Assembly: GCA_043797615.1 (NCBI GenBank)
Contig: JAZDPK010000065.1
Span: 1 to 60,005 of the forward strand
Reading direction: 5' to 3'
From: JAZDPK01 sp043797615
Lineage (GTDB): Bacteria; Patescibacteriota; Patescibacteriia; UBA11705; JABHMO01
Length of the DNA stretch: 60,005 nucleotides
Each line of letters begins with the position of its first letter. The first letter of the stretch is position 1. The position numbers and the translations under genes are program-made. The notes under the pieces were generated by a model. The model did no database searches. It had not been told where the DNA came from and worked only from the letters and a program-made list of their open reading frames with translations. This document shows positions 28,807 through 36,987 of this stretch, one piece after another.

Positions 28807-30438
28807 TTATTTGAACAGTGGCATGTAGTCGTCCGTGTTTTCGCCTTGCGCTTTCAAGCGTTCGACGAAACGGGGAATAAATCTGGTCGGCATAAACGTT
28901 TTATTCGCACGATCGAATGTGAATATGTCCTGCATGGTGATGATGTCTCCTTCCAGTCCGGTGATTTCCGAAATTTCGGTGATTTTGCGCGAGCCGTCTT
29001 TGGAAAATTTTGACAAATGAATAACGATGTTCACGGCGGAGGCGATTTGGGTGCGGATGGCTTTGAGCGGCAGATCCATTCCCGCCATAAGCACCATCGT
29101 TTCAAGCCGCGAAAGCGAATCCCTCGGCGAGTTGGAATGCAGAGTCGTCAGCGAACCGTCGTGTCCCGTGTTCATCGCTTGGAGCATGTCCAGCGCTTCG
29201 CCGCCGCGGCATTCGCCGATAACGATGCGATCCGGCCGCATGCGCAAGGCGTTTCGGAGCAGTTCGCGGATCGTGATTTGCCCTTTGCCTTCGATGTTCG
29301 CCGTTCGCGCTTCCATTCGCACTTTATGCTCTTGTTGCAGCTGTAATTCGTTCGAATCTTCAATGATGACGATTCGTTCCGATTCCGGAATAAAATTCGA
29401 AAGGGCATTGAGCAGCGTTGTTTTTCCCGAACCGGTTCCGCCGGAAACAATGATATTTTGACGGGAGAGCACGCAGAGCTTGAGAAAAGAGGCCATGTTT
29501 CGCGACAGGGAACCGACTTTGATCAGCGCGTCGGCGGTCATTTTGTCTTTCACGAATTTTCTGATTGTGACCGTCGGCCCGTCAATGGCAACCGGCGGAA
29601 TCGCGATATGCACGCGGCTGCCGTCCGCGAGCCGCGCGTCAACCATCGGACTTGATTCGTCGACTCGCCGGCCGATCGGAGCGAGCATGCGTTCGATCGC
29701 GTTTCGGACGGAATTTTCACTCGAGAAGCTTTTGTCTGTTTTGCTCATTCTTCCTTTTCGTTCGACGTAAATTATTTTGCCTCCTTGATTGATCATGATG
29801 TCGGATACGGCGTCGTCGCTCAGCAGATCTTCAAGCGGGCCGAGGCCGAGCGCTTCGTCCAGCGTGTCGTTTATCAGCGCGTCCGTATCGATGTTGATGG
29901 GAATGGCGCCGGCGTCGTTCAGCTCGCGAACGATCAATAAGACATTTTTTCGAGCGAACTGTTTCAGTTCTTTATCTCCCATTTTATCGACGCCTTGATT
30001 TCGAGAATCCAGCAATTTGATCAATTGGTTATGGATCGTTTTTCTTAATTTGATTTCATTGTCGTCGTTGGCGTTGATCTTTATGTTCGCCGTTTTTTCG
30101 TTGTCCAACGCTGTTTCTTGAGGCGCGTTGTCGGCGATAACAAAGATGTTATCGGCGATTCGCAGTTTTTCGCCTGACTTCCAGATCATTGGTTTGTTCG
30201 GCACCAATCGTTCGGCGTTGATATACGTTCCGTTCCGGCTGTTCAGATCTTCCACGTACAAATTTCCTTTGAAAAGCACGATCCTGGCATGGCGCTTGCT
30301 CACGGATTTATGATTGATTAAATAATCGCCGTCTTCGCGTCCGATAATGATGTCGTTTTTGGCAAAATCCAGCTGTGTTTCAGCGCCGGCCGGATCGGTC
30401 ATTATCAGCGTAAATTCGGTTTTTTCGTTTGCGCTCAT
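28807..30438 (-). CDS. FHA domain fused to CpaF/TadA-type secretion ATPase
   Basis: The protein is 543 aa. Residues about 10-105 are an FHA domain (IIGREDGDYLINH, VSKRHARI, LNSRNGTYINAERL), a phosphothreonine reader. A helical linker is followed by a CpaF/TadA ATPase: GPLEDLLSDDAVSDIMIN, VSGGTGSGKTTLLNAL (Walker A), RPDRIVIGECRGGEALDML (Walker B) and GSLTTLHSNSPRDSL (His box). TadA ATPases drive tight-adherence pili or DNA/protein export. No tadB/tadC partner is nearby; the gene is alone between its own promoter and terminator. The FHA part suggests control by Ser/Thr phosphorylation. The ribosome site is weak (AAAGGAT). Confidence 0.9.
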   Translation of the reverse strand: MSANEKTEFTLIMTDPAGAETQLDFAKNDIIIGREDGDYLINHKSVSKRHARIVLFKGNLYVEDLNSRNGTYINAERLVPNKPMIWKSGEKLRIADNIFVIADNAPQETALDNEKTANIKINANDDNEIKLRKTIHNQLIKLLDSRNQGVDKMGDKELKQFARKNVLLIVRELNDAGAIPINIDTDALINDTLDEALGLGPLEDLLSDDAVSDIMINQGGKIIYVERKGRMSKTDKSFSSENSVRNAIERMLAPIGRRVDESSPMVDARLADGSRVHIAIPPVAIDGPTVTIRKFVKDKMTADALIKVGSLSRNMASFLKLCVLSRQNIIVSGGTGSGKTTLLNALSNFIPESERIVIIEDSNELQLQQEHKVRMEARTANIEGKGQITIRELLRNALRMRPDRIVIGECRGGEALDMLQAMNTGHDGSLTTLHSNSPRDSLSRLETMVLMAGMDLPLKAIRTQIASAVNIVIHLSKFSKDGSRKITEISEITGLEGDIITMQDIFTFDRANKTFMPTRFIPRFVERLKAQGENTDDYMPLFK

Positions 30439-30497
30439 GATATCCCATCCTTTCTATTAAAATCAATTTGTTTTTCAATGATCATTGGTGGTATTTC

Positions 30498-30526
30498 AAT
30501 TTATCAAAATAGCCGACGGATGTCAA
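30498..30526 (-). promoter_or_regulatory. Promoter of the FHA-CpaF gene
   Basis: On the minus strand, TTGACA (30521-30526), 17 bases, TAAATT (30498-30503). A second TTTGACA lies 12 bases further upstream. Confidence 0.7.
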
Positions 30527-30565
30527 TGTTTTGTCAAAGATTATCAGGCTTAATCTGAAAAATAA

Positions 30566-30597
30566 AAACGCCAGGCAAATATGTTTGCGAGGCGTTG
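30566..30597 (-). terminator. Intrinsic terminator of the two-gene membrane operon
   Basis: AACGCCaGGCAAA pairs with TTTGCgaGGCGTT. T-rich on the minus strand. Confidence 0.7.
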
Positions 30598-30633
30598 TAT
30601 ATGATTGCGTTTGGCGATGAAACCATCGATAAG

Positions 30634-30864
30634 TTAAAATATAACTCCGTTGTCCGAGCGCGGATTTTTTCCGTTGCGTTTTATTGCCCATCGTTCGGCG
30701 ATTTCGCATAAATAATTCGCCAAAATGAAAGATATCGGCAATCCGAAACAAAAATAAAAAATCCAGTTCGGCGAATCGAGCGGCGGCCATGAAAATATCA
30801 GGTTGATGAAAAGGCCGATGAAAGCGAGAATGTAAAGCGTTTTGATCATTTTTTTAATCATCAT
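30634..30864 (-). CDS. Two-pass membrane protein, 76 aa
   Basis: Its first residues are MMIKKMIKTLYILAFIGLF. Hydrophobic helices lie at about 8-25 and 34-53 (IFYFCFGLPISFILANYL), and a basic C-terminus ends SDNGVIF. The ATG overlaps the stop of the upstream gene (ATGA), and GGAGGG lies about 8 bases before it. It forms a coupled pair with the next gene upstream, so both products may act together in the membrane. No family is recognised. Confidence 0.65.
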   Translation of the reverse strand: MMIKKMIKTLYILAFIGLFINLIFSWPPLDSPNWIFYFCFGLPISFILANYLCEIAERWAIKRNGKNPRSDNGVIF

Positions 30865-31112
30865 TTAATTCTCCCTCCGTTTGATTGAGAATGAACTTCT
30901 TGTTCGCGGTGATTTCTTTTTAACAAAATTTCGGCGAACGATCTGGCGGCGCTGGCGCCAATGCACAAGCAACCGGCGTAAACGACCACATACATGACAA
31001 GTTCTTTCATGTTGCCGGCATGATAAGCGAGAAATCCGAATATCGCGCAAGTTGTTAAAAAAATAAGCGCCAGAACGCCTTCAACTATTAAATTTTTCAT
31101 ACCGGTTTTCAT
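30861..31112 (-). CDS. Two-pass membrane protein, 83 aa
   Basis: It starts MKTGMKNLIVEG at 31112, with AAGGAGG 6 bases upstream; a longer frame to 31154 has no such site. Two hydrophobic helices lie at about 8-30 (VLALIFLTTCAIFGFLAYHA) and 38-58 (VMYVVVYAGCLCIGASAA), with a basic tail after them. It is the first gene of a two-gene operon with the gene at 30634. The leader carries AACTTTGACA as in two other minus-strand operons. No family is recognised. Confidence 0.65.
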   Translation of the reverse strand: MKTGMKNLIVEGVLALIFLTTCAIFGFLAYHAGNMKELVMYVVVYAGCLCIGASAARSFAEILLKRNHREQEVHSQSNGGRIK

Positions 31113-31169
31113 TTTATCCTCCTTGATTTTCGGTTTATGCGAATAATATGTCAAAGTTCGAACATTTAA

Positions 31170-31198
31170 ATGCTATCATCCGGCGTTTTTATTGTCAA
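31170..31198 (-). promoter_or_regulatory. Promoter of the two-gene membrane operon
   Basis: On the minus strand, TTGACA (31193-31198), 17 bases, TAGCAT (31170-31175). Confidence 0.7.
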
Positions 31199-31244
31199 CG
31201 CGGCTGTTGAAGGATTCGGTTGCAATTCCGGCACAGTTTGATAA

Positions 31245-31250
31245 TATAAT
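31245..31250 (+). promoter_or_regulatory. Probable mutS -10 element
   Basis: TATAAT, with TTGCAA 19 bases upstream at 31220. The transcript would include the following mirrored array as leader. Confidence 0.45.
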
Positions 31251-31257
31251 TGTAATG

Positions 31258-31376
31258 AGAAAGGGAATAGATGGCTCAAGAAGGCTAAAGAGGATAGTCT
31301 TGAATTATTTGTCTCGCATATCTTCTTTAGCCCTTTTTCCCCTTTTTGCCTTTTATTGCCTTCTTACCCCTTCTTC
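31258..31376. repeat. Mirrored word array, AAGAAGGCTAAAG family
   Basis: The left arm (GAAAGGGAATAGATGGC, AAGAAGGCTAAAGAGG) is mirrored by TCTTCTTTAGCCC, TTTTTCCCC and TTGCCTTCTTACCCC. It ends at the mutS start. Relatives lie at 10702, 49327, 56623 and 57118. Confidence 0.8.
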
Positions 31377-31378
31377 AT

Positions 31379-33952
31379 ATGCCCGATCTAACTCCCATGT
31401 TGAAACAATACAAAGATATTAAAGACAATCACCCGAACGAATTGCTTCTTTTCCGATTAGGAGATTTTTACGAAATGTTCGGCGAGGACGCGAAGAAAGC
31501 GTCGAGGATTTTGGATATCGTTTTAACTGCGAGGCATAAAGGAACGCCGCATGAAACGCCGATGTGCGGGGTGCCACATCACGCGCTTGAAAATTATCTG
31601 GCCAAGCTTTTGAAAGCCGGCGTGCGCGTGGCGATCTGCGACCAGGTGAGCGATCCGTCTTTGCCCGGATTGGTGAAGCGGGAAGTGATCCGCGTGGTTA
31701 CGCCAGGAACGACGCTCGATTCATTGAACAGCAAAAACAATAATTTCATTTTAAGTTTATTCTTGCAAAAACAGACTTTTGGTCTGGCCGTGGCCGATCT
31801 GACCACTGGCGAATTCAAAGCGGCGGAAACCGCTGATCTGCAATTATTGAAGGATGAAATTTTCCGGCTTAATCCGTCGGAAGTGATTATTCCCGTTGAT
31901 TTATGCAACAATATTGATTACCGCGATTTCATCGGCTCGCTGAAAAACGTTAATGCGTTTCAATTGCCGGCGTTCGAGCAGGCGTACGTCGTCCTGACGC
32001 GCCATTTTTTATTGAAAAATCTGCAGAGCTTCGGCATTGAAAATCTGCAAGCCGGAATCGAAGCGGCCGGCAACCTGTTCGGCTATTTGAAGGAAACGCA
32101 GAAAACGAACTTAAAGCACATCGCGAAAATCACCCGCTACAATTTCAAAGACTTTATGGCGCTGGACGAAGCAACGATCCGCAATTTAGAATTGTTTGAG
32201 AACCAGTCAACGGCCGGATACGAAGGTTCGCTCTTGTCGGTCATCGACCGGACACTGACCAATCAGGGCGGCCGTTTGCTCCGGCGCTGGCTCGCAATGC
32301 CGCTTTTGAAAATCGAGGAAATAAACGAGCGGTTGTCGGCGATAAAGGAAATGAAAAGCGACCATTTGTTCATGAAAAATCTGGCGGAAAATTTAAAGCA
32401 GATGGCTGATCTTCAACGCTTGATCGGCCGGATCGGCTGCCGACGCGCCAATGCCCGCGATTTGGTCGCTTTGAAAAACAGCTTGAAATTGATTCCGCAA
32501 ATAAAATCCCTATTGGAAAATAAAAACGCAAGCTTATTGAACAAGTTTTTTGTTCAACTGCCGGAGCTTGGCGAGCTTGTTGATTTATTGGAAAATGTTT
32601 TCATTGACGAGCCGCCGGCAATGACGAATGAAGGGGGAATGGTGAAAGACGGCTACAACGACCAGCTCGACGAACTAAGGCAGATTTCCCGCAACGCCAA
32701 GGATTGGATGGCCAGTTTTCAAGCCAAGGAAGTGGAGCGGACCGGCATTTCATCGCTCAAAGTCCGTTTCAACAATGTCTTTGGTTATTACATTGAAATC
32801 AGCAATTCAAATTTGGATCAGGCGCCGCTCGATTACACGCGCAAGCAGACGCTGGCGAACGCCGAACGGTTCATCACGCCGGAATTGAAGGAGTATGAAG
32901 AAAAAATTCTTGGCGCGGAAGAAAAAATATTCAACATTGAATATCAGATATTCGCCGAAACGATCGAGAAAACGGAAAAATATTTCAACGGGATTCAAAT
33001 TTCCGCCGATATCGTCGCCGCGCTGGACGTTCTTTTGAATTTCGCCCGCGTGGCCGAGGAAAACAACTATTGTTGCCCGGTTGTTGACGCAAGCGGCGCG
33101 GTTTCCGTTAAGAACGGCCGGCATCCGGTGATCGAGCGTTATCAGAGCGACCGGTACGTGCCGAACGATTTGCTTCTTGATCATGAAAAAAACGAATTCA
33201 TCCTGCTGACCGGCCCGAACATGAGCGGCAAGTCCAGCTTTTTGCGGCAGACGGCGTTGGTCAGTTTGATGGCGCAGATCGGCTGTTTCGTGCCGGCGGA
33301 CGAAGCCCGTCTCGGCATCGTCGATAAAATTTTTACGCGCGTCGGCGCGTCTGACAATTTGGCGCAGGGCGTCTCCACGTTCATGGCGGAAATGCAGGAA
33401 GCGGCGAATATTTTAAATAACGCGACGCGGAATTCACTGGTCATTCTCGACGAACTCGGCCGCGGCACTTCGACGTACGACGGGGTAAGTATCGCTTGGG
33501 CGATCATCGAGCACATTCACGATAAGATCGGCGCCAAAACGATTTTCGCCACGCATTATCATGAACTGACCGCGGTTGTCGACAAATTGAGCAAAGCGGA
33601 AAATTATTGCGTGGCGGTGAGCGAGAACGAAGGCAAAGTTGTTTTTCTTCACAAGATCATCAAAGGCGCGACGTCGGAAAGCTACGGCATCGAGGTGGCG
33701 CGCTTGGCCGGACTACCCCAAAATTTATTGGAAAGAAGCCGCGAAATATTGGAAAGCCTTGAAAAAAGAAAAGAAATAAAAATGACTTCAACCGATGGAA
33801 TCGCCGCGCAGATTCCACTGCCGCTTGTCATCCCGGAAGGCCAAGGCAAGCTGGCCAACGAAATTTCCAATTTAAAAGTGGAAGAGATGACGCCGCTCGA
33901 AGCCTTGCAGAAGCTGGCTGATTTGAAAAAGAATTTGGCAGACAAGCATTGA
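31379..33952 (+). CDS. mutS: DNA mismatch repair protein MutS
   Basis: The protein is 857 aa. The mismatch-recognition motif is GDFYEMFGEDA near residue 30 (Phe-Tyr-Glu). Connector, core and clamp domains follow, then the ABC ATPase with Walker A GPNMSGKSSFLRQ (about 611), the VGASDNLAQGVSTFMAEM signature and Walker B ILDELGRGTSTYDG (about 690). The C-terminus is short. MutS binds mismatches and recruits MutL, encoded 1.3 kb downstream beyond an RNA island. The start at 31379 (MPDLTPML) is chosen by homology; an upstream in-frame ATG lies in the repeat array. It ends with TGA before a strong terminator. Confidence 0.96.
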   Translation: MPDLTPMLKQYKDIKDNHPNELLLFRLGDFYEMFGEDAKKASRILDIVLTARHKGTPHETPMCGVPHHALENYLAKLLKAGVRVAICDQVSDPSLPGLVKREVIRVVTPGTTLDSLNSKNNNFILSLFLQKQTFGLAVADLTTGEFKAAETADLQLLKDEIFRLNPSEVIIPVDLCNNIDYRDFIGSLKNVNAFQLPAFEQAYVVLTRHFLLKNLQSFGIENLQAGIEAAGNLFGYLKETQKTNLKHIAKITRYNFKDFMALDEATIRNLELFENQSTAGYEGSLLSVIDRTLTNQGGRLLRRWLAMPLLKIEEINERLSAIKEMKSDHLFMKNLAENLKQMADLQRLIGRIGCRRANARDLVALKNSLKLIPQIKSLLENKNASLLNKFFVQLPELGELVDLLENVFIDEPPAMTNEGGMVKDGYNDQLDELRQISRNAKDWMASFQAKEVERTGISSLKVRFNNVFGYYIEISNSNLDQAPLDYTRKQTLANAERFITPELKEYEEKILGAEEKIFNIEYQIFAETIEKTEKYFNGIQISADIVAALDVLLNFARVAEENNYCCPVVDASGAVSVKNGRHPVIERYQSDRYVPNDLLLDHEKNEFILLTGPNMSGKSSFLRQTALVSLMAQIGCFVPADEARLGIVDKIFTRVGASDNLAQGVSTFMAEMQEAANILNNATRNSLVILDELGRGTSTYDGVSIAWAIIEHIHDKIGAKTIFATHYHELTAVVDKLSKAENYCVAVSENEGKVVFLHKIIKGATSESYGIEVARLAGLPQNLLERSREILESLEKRKEIKMTSTDGIAAQIPLPLVIPEGQGKLANEISNLKVEEMTPLEALQKLADLKKNLADKH

Positions 33953-34023
33953 TGAAATTTATTATTTTTTATAATAATATTGCGTTTTTCGTATAATCCA
34001 AATGAACTTTTTTTCAGACAGCG

Positions 34024-34048
34024 GCGAGCGGATCCGGTCGCTTTTTTT
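34024..34048 (+). terminator. Intrinsic terminator after mutS
   Basis: GCGA, CGGATCCG and TCGC form a nested hairpin followed by seven T. Confidence 0.75.
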
Positions 34049-34074
34049 ATTTTAATGAGATGTTGTCGTGCCAT

Positions 34075-34103
34075 TTGACAACTTTTCATTTATGGTATAT
34101 GCT
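34075..34103 (+). promoter_or_regulatory. Promoter of RNA unit 1
   Basis: TTGACA (34075-34080), 17 bases, TATGCT (34098-34103). Confidence 0.75.
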
Positions 34104-34109
34104 ATAGAT

Positions 34110-34330
34110 GGAATGGGTTGGCTCCAGGCAATGGCCGAGCGCGATGTGGGCCAGGAACTGCTCCTCGCTATGGATTTCAGCGGAGACAACCCATATATCT
34201 CTACTCTGGCACCAAGTGCCGGATTGGACGCATACCAATGTCGCTCGGGGCGCACGGCTAAAGCTATTATTCTCCGTCTTTTGTTACCATGGTTCTGCGA
34301 GAAGAAAGCGCCGCCGCCCCCTTTTTTTTA
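34110..34330 (+). ncRNA. Candidate structured RNA 1 between mutS and mutL
   Basis: About 220 bases from a consensus promoter to a run of eight T. ATGGGTTG (from 34113) can pair with CAACCCAT (from 34187), closing a 5' domain. GGCAC/GTGCC and ATTGG/CCAAT form two small hairpins. GGGGCG pairs with CGCCCC just before the T-run. Open frames here give no recognisable protein, and no ribosome site precedes them. I cannot match it to SRP RNA, 6S, tmRNA or RNase P by their core motifs. Confidence 0.55.
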
Positions 34331-34336
34331 AAAAAA

Positions 34337-34364
34337 TTGACAAATTTTTATCATGATATATAGT
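34337..34364 (+). promoter_or_regulatory. Promoter of RNA unit 2
   Basis: TTGACA (34337-34342), 16 bases, TATAGT (34359-34364), starting right after the T-run of unit 1. Confidence 0.7.
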
Positions 34365-34370
34365 TATCTA

Positions 34371-34473
34371 ATCAGGCGCAACGACGCTTTAACAAGTCTT
34401 TAGACGGGCGAACCCGAGTTTAACCGTGAGATTCATCCCTCCCGGGAAATGTCGGATCATTCGCCCGTTTTTT
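34371..34473 (+). ncRNA. Candidate small RNA 2
   Basis: About 100 bases. It ends in a perfect 9-bp stem ACGGGCGAA (34404-34412)/TTCGCCCGT (34460-34468) followed by six T, with internal CCCGAG and CCTCCCGGG segments in the loop. There is no open frame with a ribosome site. Confidence 0.55.
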
Positions 34474-34474
34474 C

Positions 34475-34503
34475 TTGACAATTTATCGTAAGTATTCTAT
34501 TAT
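34475..34503 (+). promoter_or_regulatory. Promoter of RNA unit 3
   Basis: TTGACA (34475-34480), 17 bases, TATTAT (34498-34503), directly abutting the terminator of unit 2. Confidence 0.7.
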
Positions 34504-34509
34504 CATAAT

Positions 34510-34679
34510 CATACGTAACATCGTATATTTGCAGGCTGGCTGGAAACGGCTTTGTCTATTCCCCCATTCCCCTCCAAAGTTCGGCTACGGCCAGCCTGCT
34601 ATTTCATTCTTGGGCAAGTCCGCGCATTTTTTTCCGTTCCCCAAAGAAAAAAATTTTTGCGGACTTGCCCCTTTTTTTT
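34510..34679 (+). ncRNA. Candidate small RNA 3
   Basis: About 170 bases. There are two strong hairpins: GCAGGCTGGC (34531-34540) with GCCAGCCTGC (34590-34599), and GGGCAAGTCCGC (34612-34623) with GCGGACTTGCCC (34659-34670). The second is followed by eight T as a terminator. The pyrimidine-rich loop of the first (CTATTCCCCCATTCCCCTCC) could pair with a purine-rich target such as a ribosome site. Confidence 0.6.
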
Positions 34680-34755
34680 GCCTGTTTATCGGTGTGCGAA
34701 CGCCTGGTTAAGGTGTAAATAATGTTTTTTTGTTTTAATTTAGCTCAAAATAAGT

Positions 34756-34784
34756 TTGACAAGTTGATTCAACTGTGCTATGCT
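34756..34784 (+). promoter_or_regulatory. Promoter of the Cys-rich protein gene
   Basis: TTGACA (34756-34761), 17 bases, TATGCT (34779-34784). Confidence 0.75.
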
Positions 34785-34840
34785 TAATTATCGCATCAAT
34801 TGTTATTTAAAATGCAATCATATCAACAAGGAGAATGACG

Positions 34841-35077
34841 ATGAAGATATTGAACAGTCGCACTTGCGCGCGAAGTTGCCTGAAATGCGCATCATTAAGA
34901 AGCTGTTTTGAACGGTTGATTGACGCCTTTCCATGGCGCGGGGAAATGATCAGGCGGGAGAGCGCTGAAATCAACCAGCCGCCGAAGACGAGAACTGTTT
35001 TCCCCGGCGTGGTCGTTCTGCCGACCGGCAAATGCTGTTTTATAACGCAGGAAGAAGAAACCGAATTTTACCATTGA
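34841..35077 (+). CDS. Small Cys-rich protein, 78 aa
   Basis: Its first residues are MKILNSRTCARSCLKCASL. The start at 34841 follows AAGGAG by 7 bases; an ATG at 34835 is too close to the ribosome site. Six Cys are present, four within 14 residues (positions 9, 13, 16, 22) and two adjacent near residue 65 (GKCCFITQ), suggesting metal binding. The middle is basic and the C-terminus acidic (EEETEFYH). No family is recognised. It is a monocistronic unit with its own promoter and terminator at the end of the RNA island. Confidence 0.65.
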   Translation: MKILNSRTCARSCLKCASLRSCFERLIDAFPWRGEMIRRESAEINQPPKTRTVFPGVVVLPTGKCCFITQEEETEFYH

Positions 35078-35083
35078 AATTCG

Positions 35084-35117
35084 AAGCGCCCCGGTATTGA
35101 CTGTCGGCGCTTTTTTT
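35084..35117 (+). terminator. Intrinsic terminator of the Cys-rich protein gene
   Basis: AAGCGCC (35084-35090) pairs with GGCGCTT (35106-35112), then seven T. Confidence 0.8.
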
Positions 35118-35217
35118 ATTTTAAATGATGTGGTAAAGTCTTGGTTGAGTGGAATAGGGAAAAGAGATAGAGATATAAAGGAATAAAGATTTAGTTTTTC
35201 TATTTTTTGTTAATAAT

Positions 35218-36987
35218 ATGAACAAGATCAATATTCTTCCGCAAGAGCTCATCAATCAGATCGCCGCCGGGGAAGTGGTGGAGCGGCCGGCTTCCATTGT
35301 CAAGGAATTGGTGGAAAACTCGATCGACGCCGGCGCGAAAAACATCGCCGTTGAAATCGAAAACGGGGGATTGAATTTGGTTAAAGTTTCCGACGACGGG
35401 TGCGGCATGAGCCGCGAAGACGCCTTGCTGTCCGTCGCCGAGCACGCCACCAGCAAAATTCAGAATCAAGAAGATTTATTTCAAATAAAAACTCTGGGAT
35501 TCCGCGGCGAAGCCCTGTCCGCCATCGCGTCGGTCAGCGAATTCACGCTGATCACGAAAGACAAAGATTCGCTGGCCGGGACGATCCTGCAAAACAAAGA
35601 CAATCAATTCATTGCGAGCGACATCGGCGGCGCCGAAGGAACGTCGATCGAAGTGAAAAATCTTTTTTACAATATTCCGGCCCGTCGCAAATATTCGAAA
35701 ACGCCGGTCACCGAATTCAATCACATTATTGATTTGTTTTTAAATTATTGTCTGGCATATCCGCGCATTTCCTGGAAATTCGTAAACAATAAAAAAATGC
35801 TTTACCAATTTCCGGCGGTCGACTCCGACGAGCGCGTTTTCGACGTGTTGGGCGATGAAGTTAGCCGTCATTTGATCAGAGTGGATTTGAAAATGAACGA
35901 CATTTTGATCACCGGCCACGTCGGCAAGCCGCAGATCGCGAGAAACAACCGAAAATTGCAATATCTGTTCGTTAACCGCCGCCCAATAAATGAATTCATC
36001 GTGGCGAAGCAGGTCAAAGACGCGTATTCCACTCTTCTTCCGCGCGATTTGTTTCCGGTTTATCTGCTCAATTTGGAAATCCCGAGCGAGAAGATCGATG
36101 TCAACGTTCATCCGCGCAAGCTGGAAGTGCGTTTCTCCGATCCGCAACTGGTTTACCGCGCGGTTTATCAAATTATCAGCAAGACGCTGGATGAAAACGA
36201 TCTGGTCAGGCAGGCGGTTGCGCCGGCCAGCGCAAGCCAGCAAAAACGATTTGTTCCGGTTGGCGATATTCTAAAATCAAAGCAGATCGACATTCCGATA
36301 CGGTTTAATTCACCAGAACCGAGGATTACCGGCCAGCTGTCCGATTTTCAAAGAGAAATGCAAAAAGGCGAAAAAAGTTTTTTCAAGGATTTTCAGCCGG
36401 CGCCGGATAGCGGCTTCAAAATAATTTCACAGGTTAGAAACGAATACATCATCGTTGAAACCGCGCAGGGGATTAAAATCTACGACCAGCACGCGGCGTC
36501 CGAGCGCGTGCAGTATGAAAAAGTGAAAAGGCAGTGGCAGATCGGCAAGCTGGCCAGCCAAAAAAAATTGATTTCGGAGAACATCGAGCTGGCGCCGGCT
36601 GAAGCGCGCCTGGTTAACGATCATGCCGCTTTGTTCGAACGGCTCGGATTTGAAATCGCCGGCTTTGGCGCGAACACTTTCAAAATCGAAGCGGTGCCGG
36701 TGTTTTTGGTCAATGAAAAATTGTCCGAAATCATTTTGAATATCATCGGAAACCTTGAAGAAACGGTTATTCTCGACGACCAAGCGAGCGAGCCGATCGA
36801 CAAAATTTTTAAAATGATGGCGTGCAAAAGCGCGATCAAATTCGGCGACAGCTTAAGCATTCCCAGCCTGGAGGCGCTGATCAACGATCTGGAAGAGTTG
36901 GACAACAAGTACACCTGCGCCCACGGCCGGCCGTGCGTCGTGGAATTGACGTTTGACGAATTGATGAAGATGTTCAAGCGAAAATAG
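35218..36987 (+). CDS. mutL: DNA mismatch repair protein MutL
   Basis: The protein is 589 aa. The GHKL ATPase motifs are INQIAAGEVVERPASIVKEL, DAGAKNI, DDGCGMSRED and TLGFRGEALSAI. The C-terminal dimerisation and endonuclease domain retains DQHAASERVQYE (about 423-434), ACKSAIKFGD and CAHGRPCVVE. It is therefore an endonuclease-type MutL that nicks the daughter strand, as expected where no MutH exists. It lies downstream of mutS, separated by three candidate RNA units and a small gene. The start ATG 35218 is set by homology. No ribosome site is visible. Confidence 0.96.
   Translation: MNKINILPQELINQIAAGEVVERPASIVKELVENSIDAGAKNIAVEIENGGLNLVKVSDDGCGMSREDALLSVAEHATSKIQNQEDLFQIKTLGFRGEALSAIASVSEFTLITKDKDSLAGTILQNKDNQFIASDIGGAEGTSIEVKNLFYNIPARRKYSKTPVTEFNHIIDLFLNYCLAYPRISWKFVNNKKMLYQFPAVDSDERVFDVLGDEVSRHLIRVDLKMNDILITGHVGKPQIARNNRKLQYLFVNRRPINEFIVAKQVKDAYSTLLPRDLFPVYLLNLEIPSEKIDVNVHPRKLEVRFSDPQLVYRAVYQIISKTLDENDLVRQAVAPASASQQKRFVPVGDILKSKQIDIPIRFNSPEPRITGQLSDFQREMQKGEKSFFKDFQPAPDSGFKIISQVRNEYIIVETAQGIKIYDQHAASERVQYEKVKRQWQIGKLASQKKLISENIELAPAEARLVNDHAALFERLGFEIAGFGANTFKIEAVPVFLVNEKLSEIILNIIGNLEETVILDDQASEPIDKIFKMMACKSAIKFGDSLSIPSLEALINDLEELDNKYTCAHGRPCVVELTFDELMKMFKRK

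Noticed and set aside
34110..34330. Open frames of 82-87 codons inside RNA unit 1
   Set aside because: No ribosome site, unrelated overlapping frames on both strands, and stem pairing that spans the supposed coding region. A structured RNA fits better.
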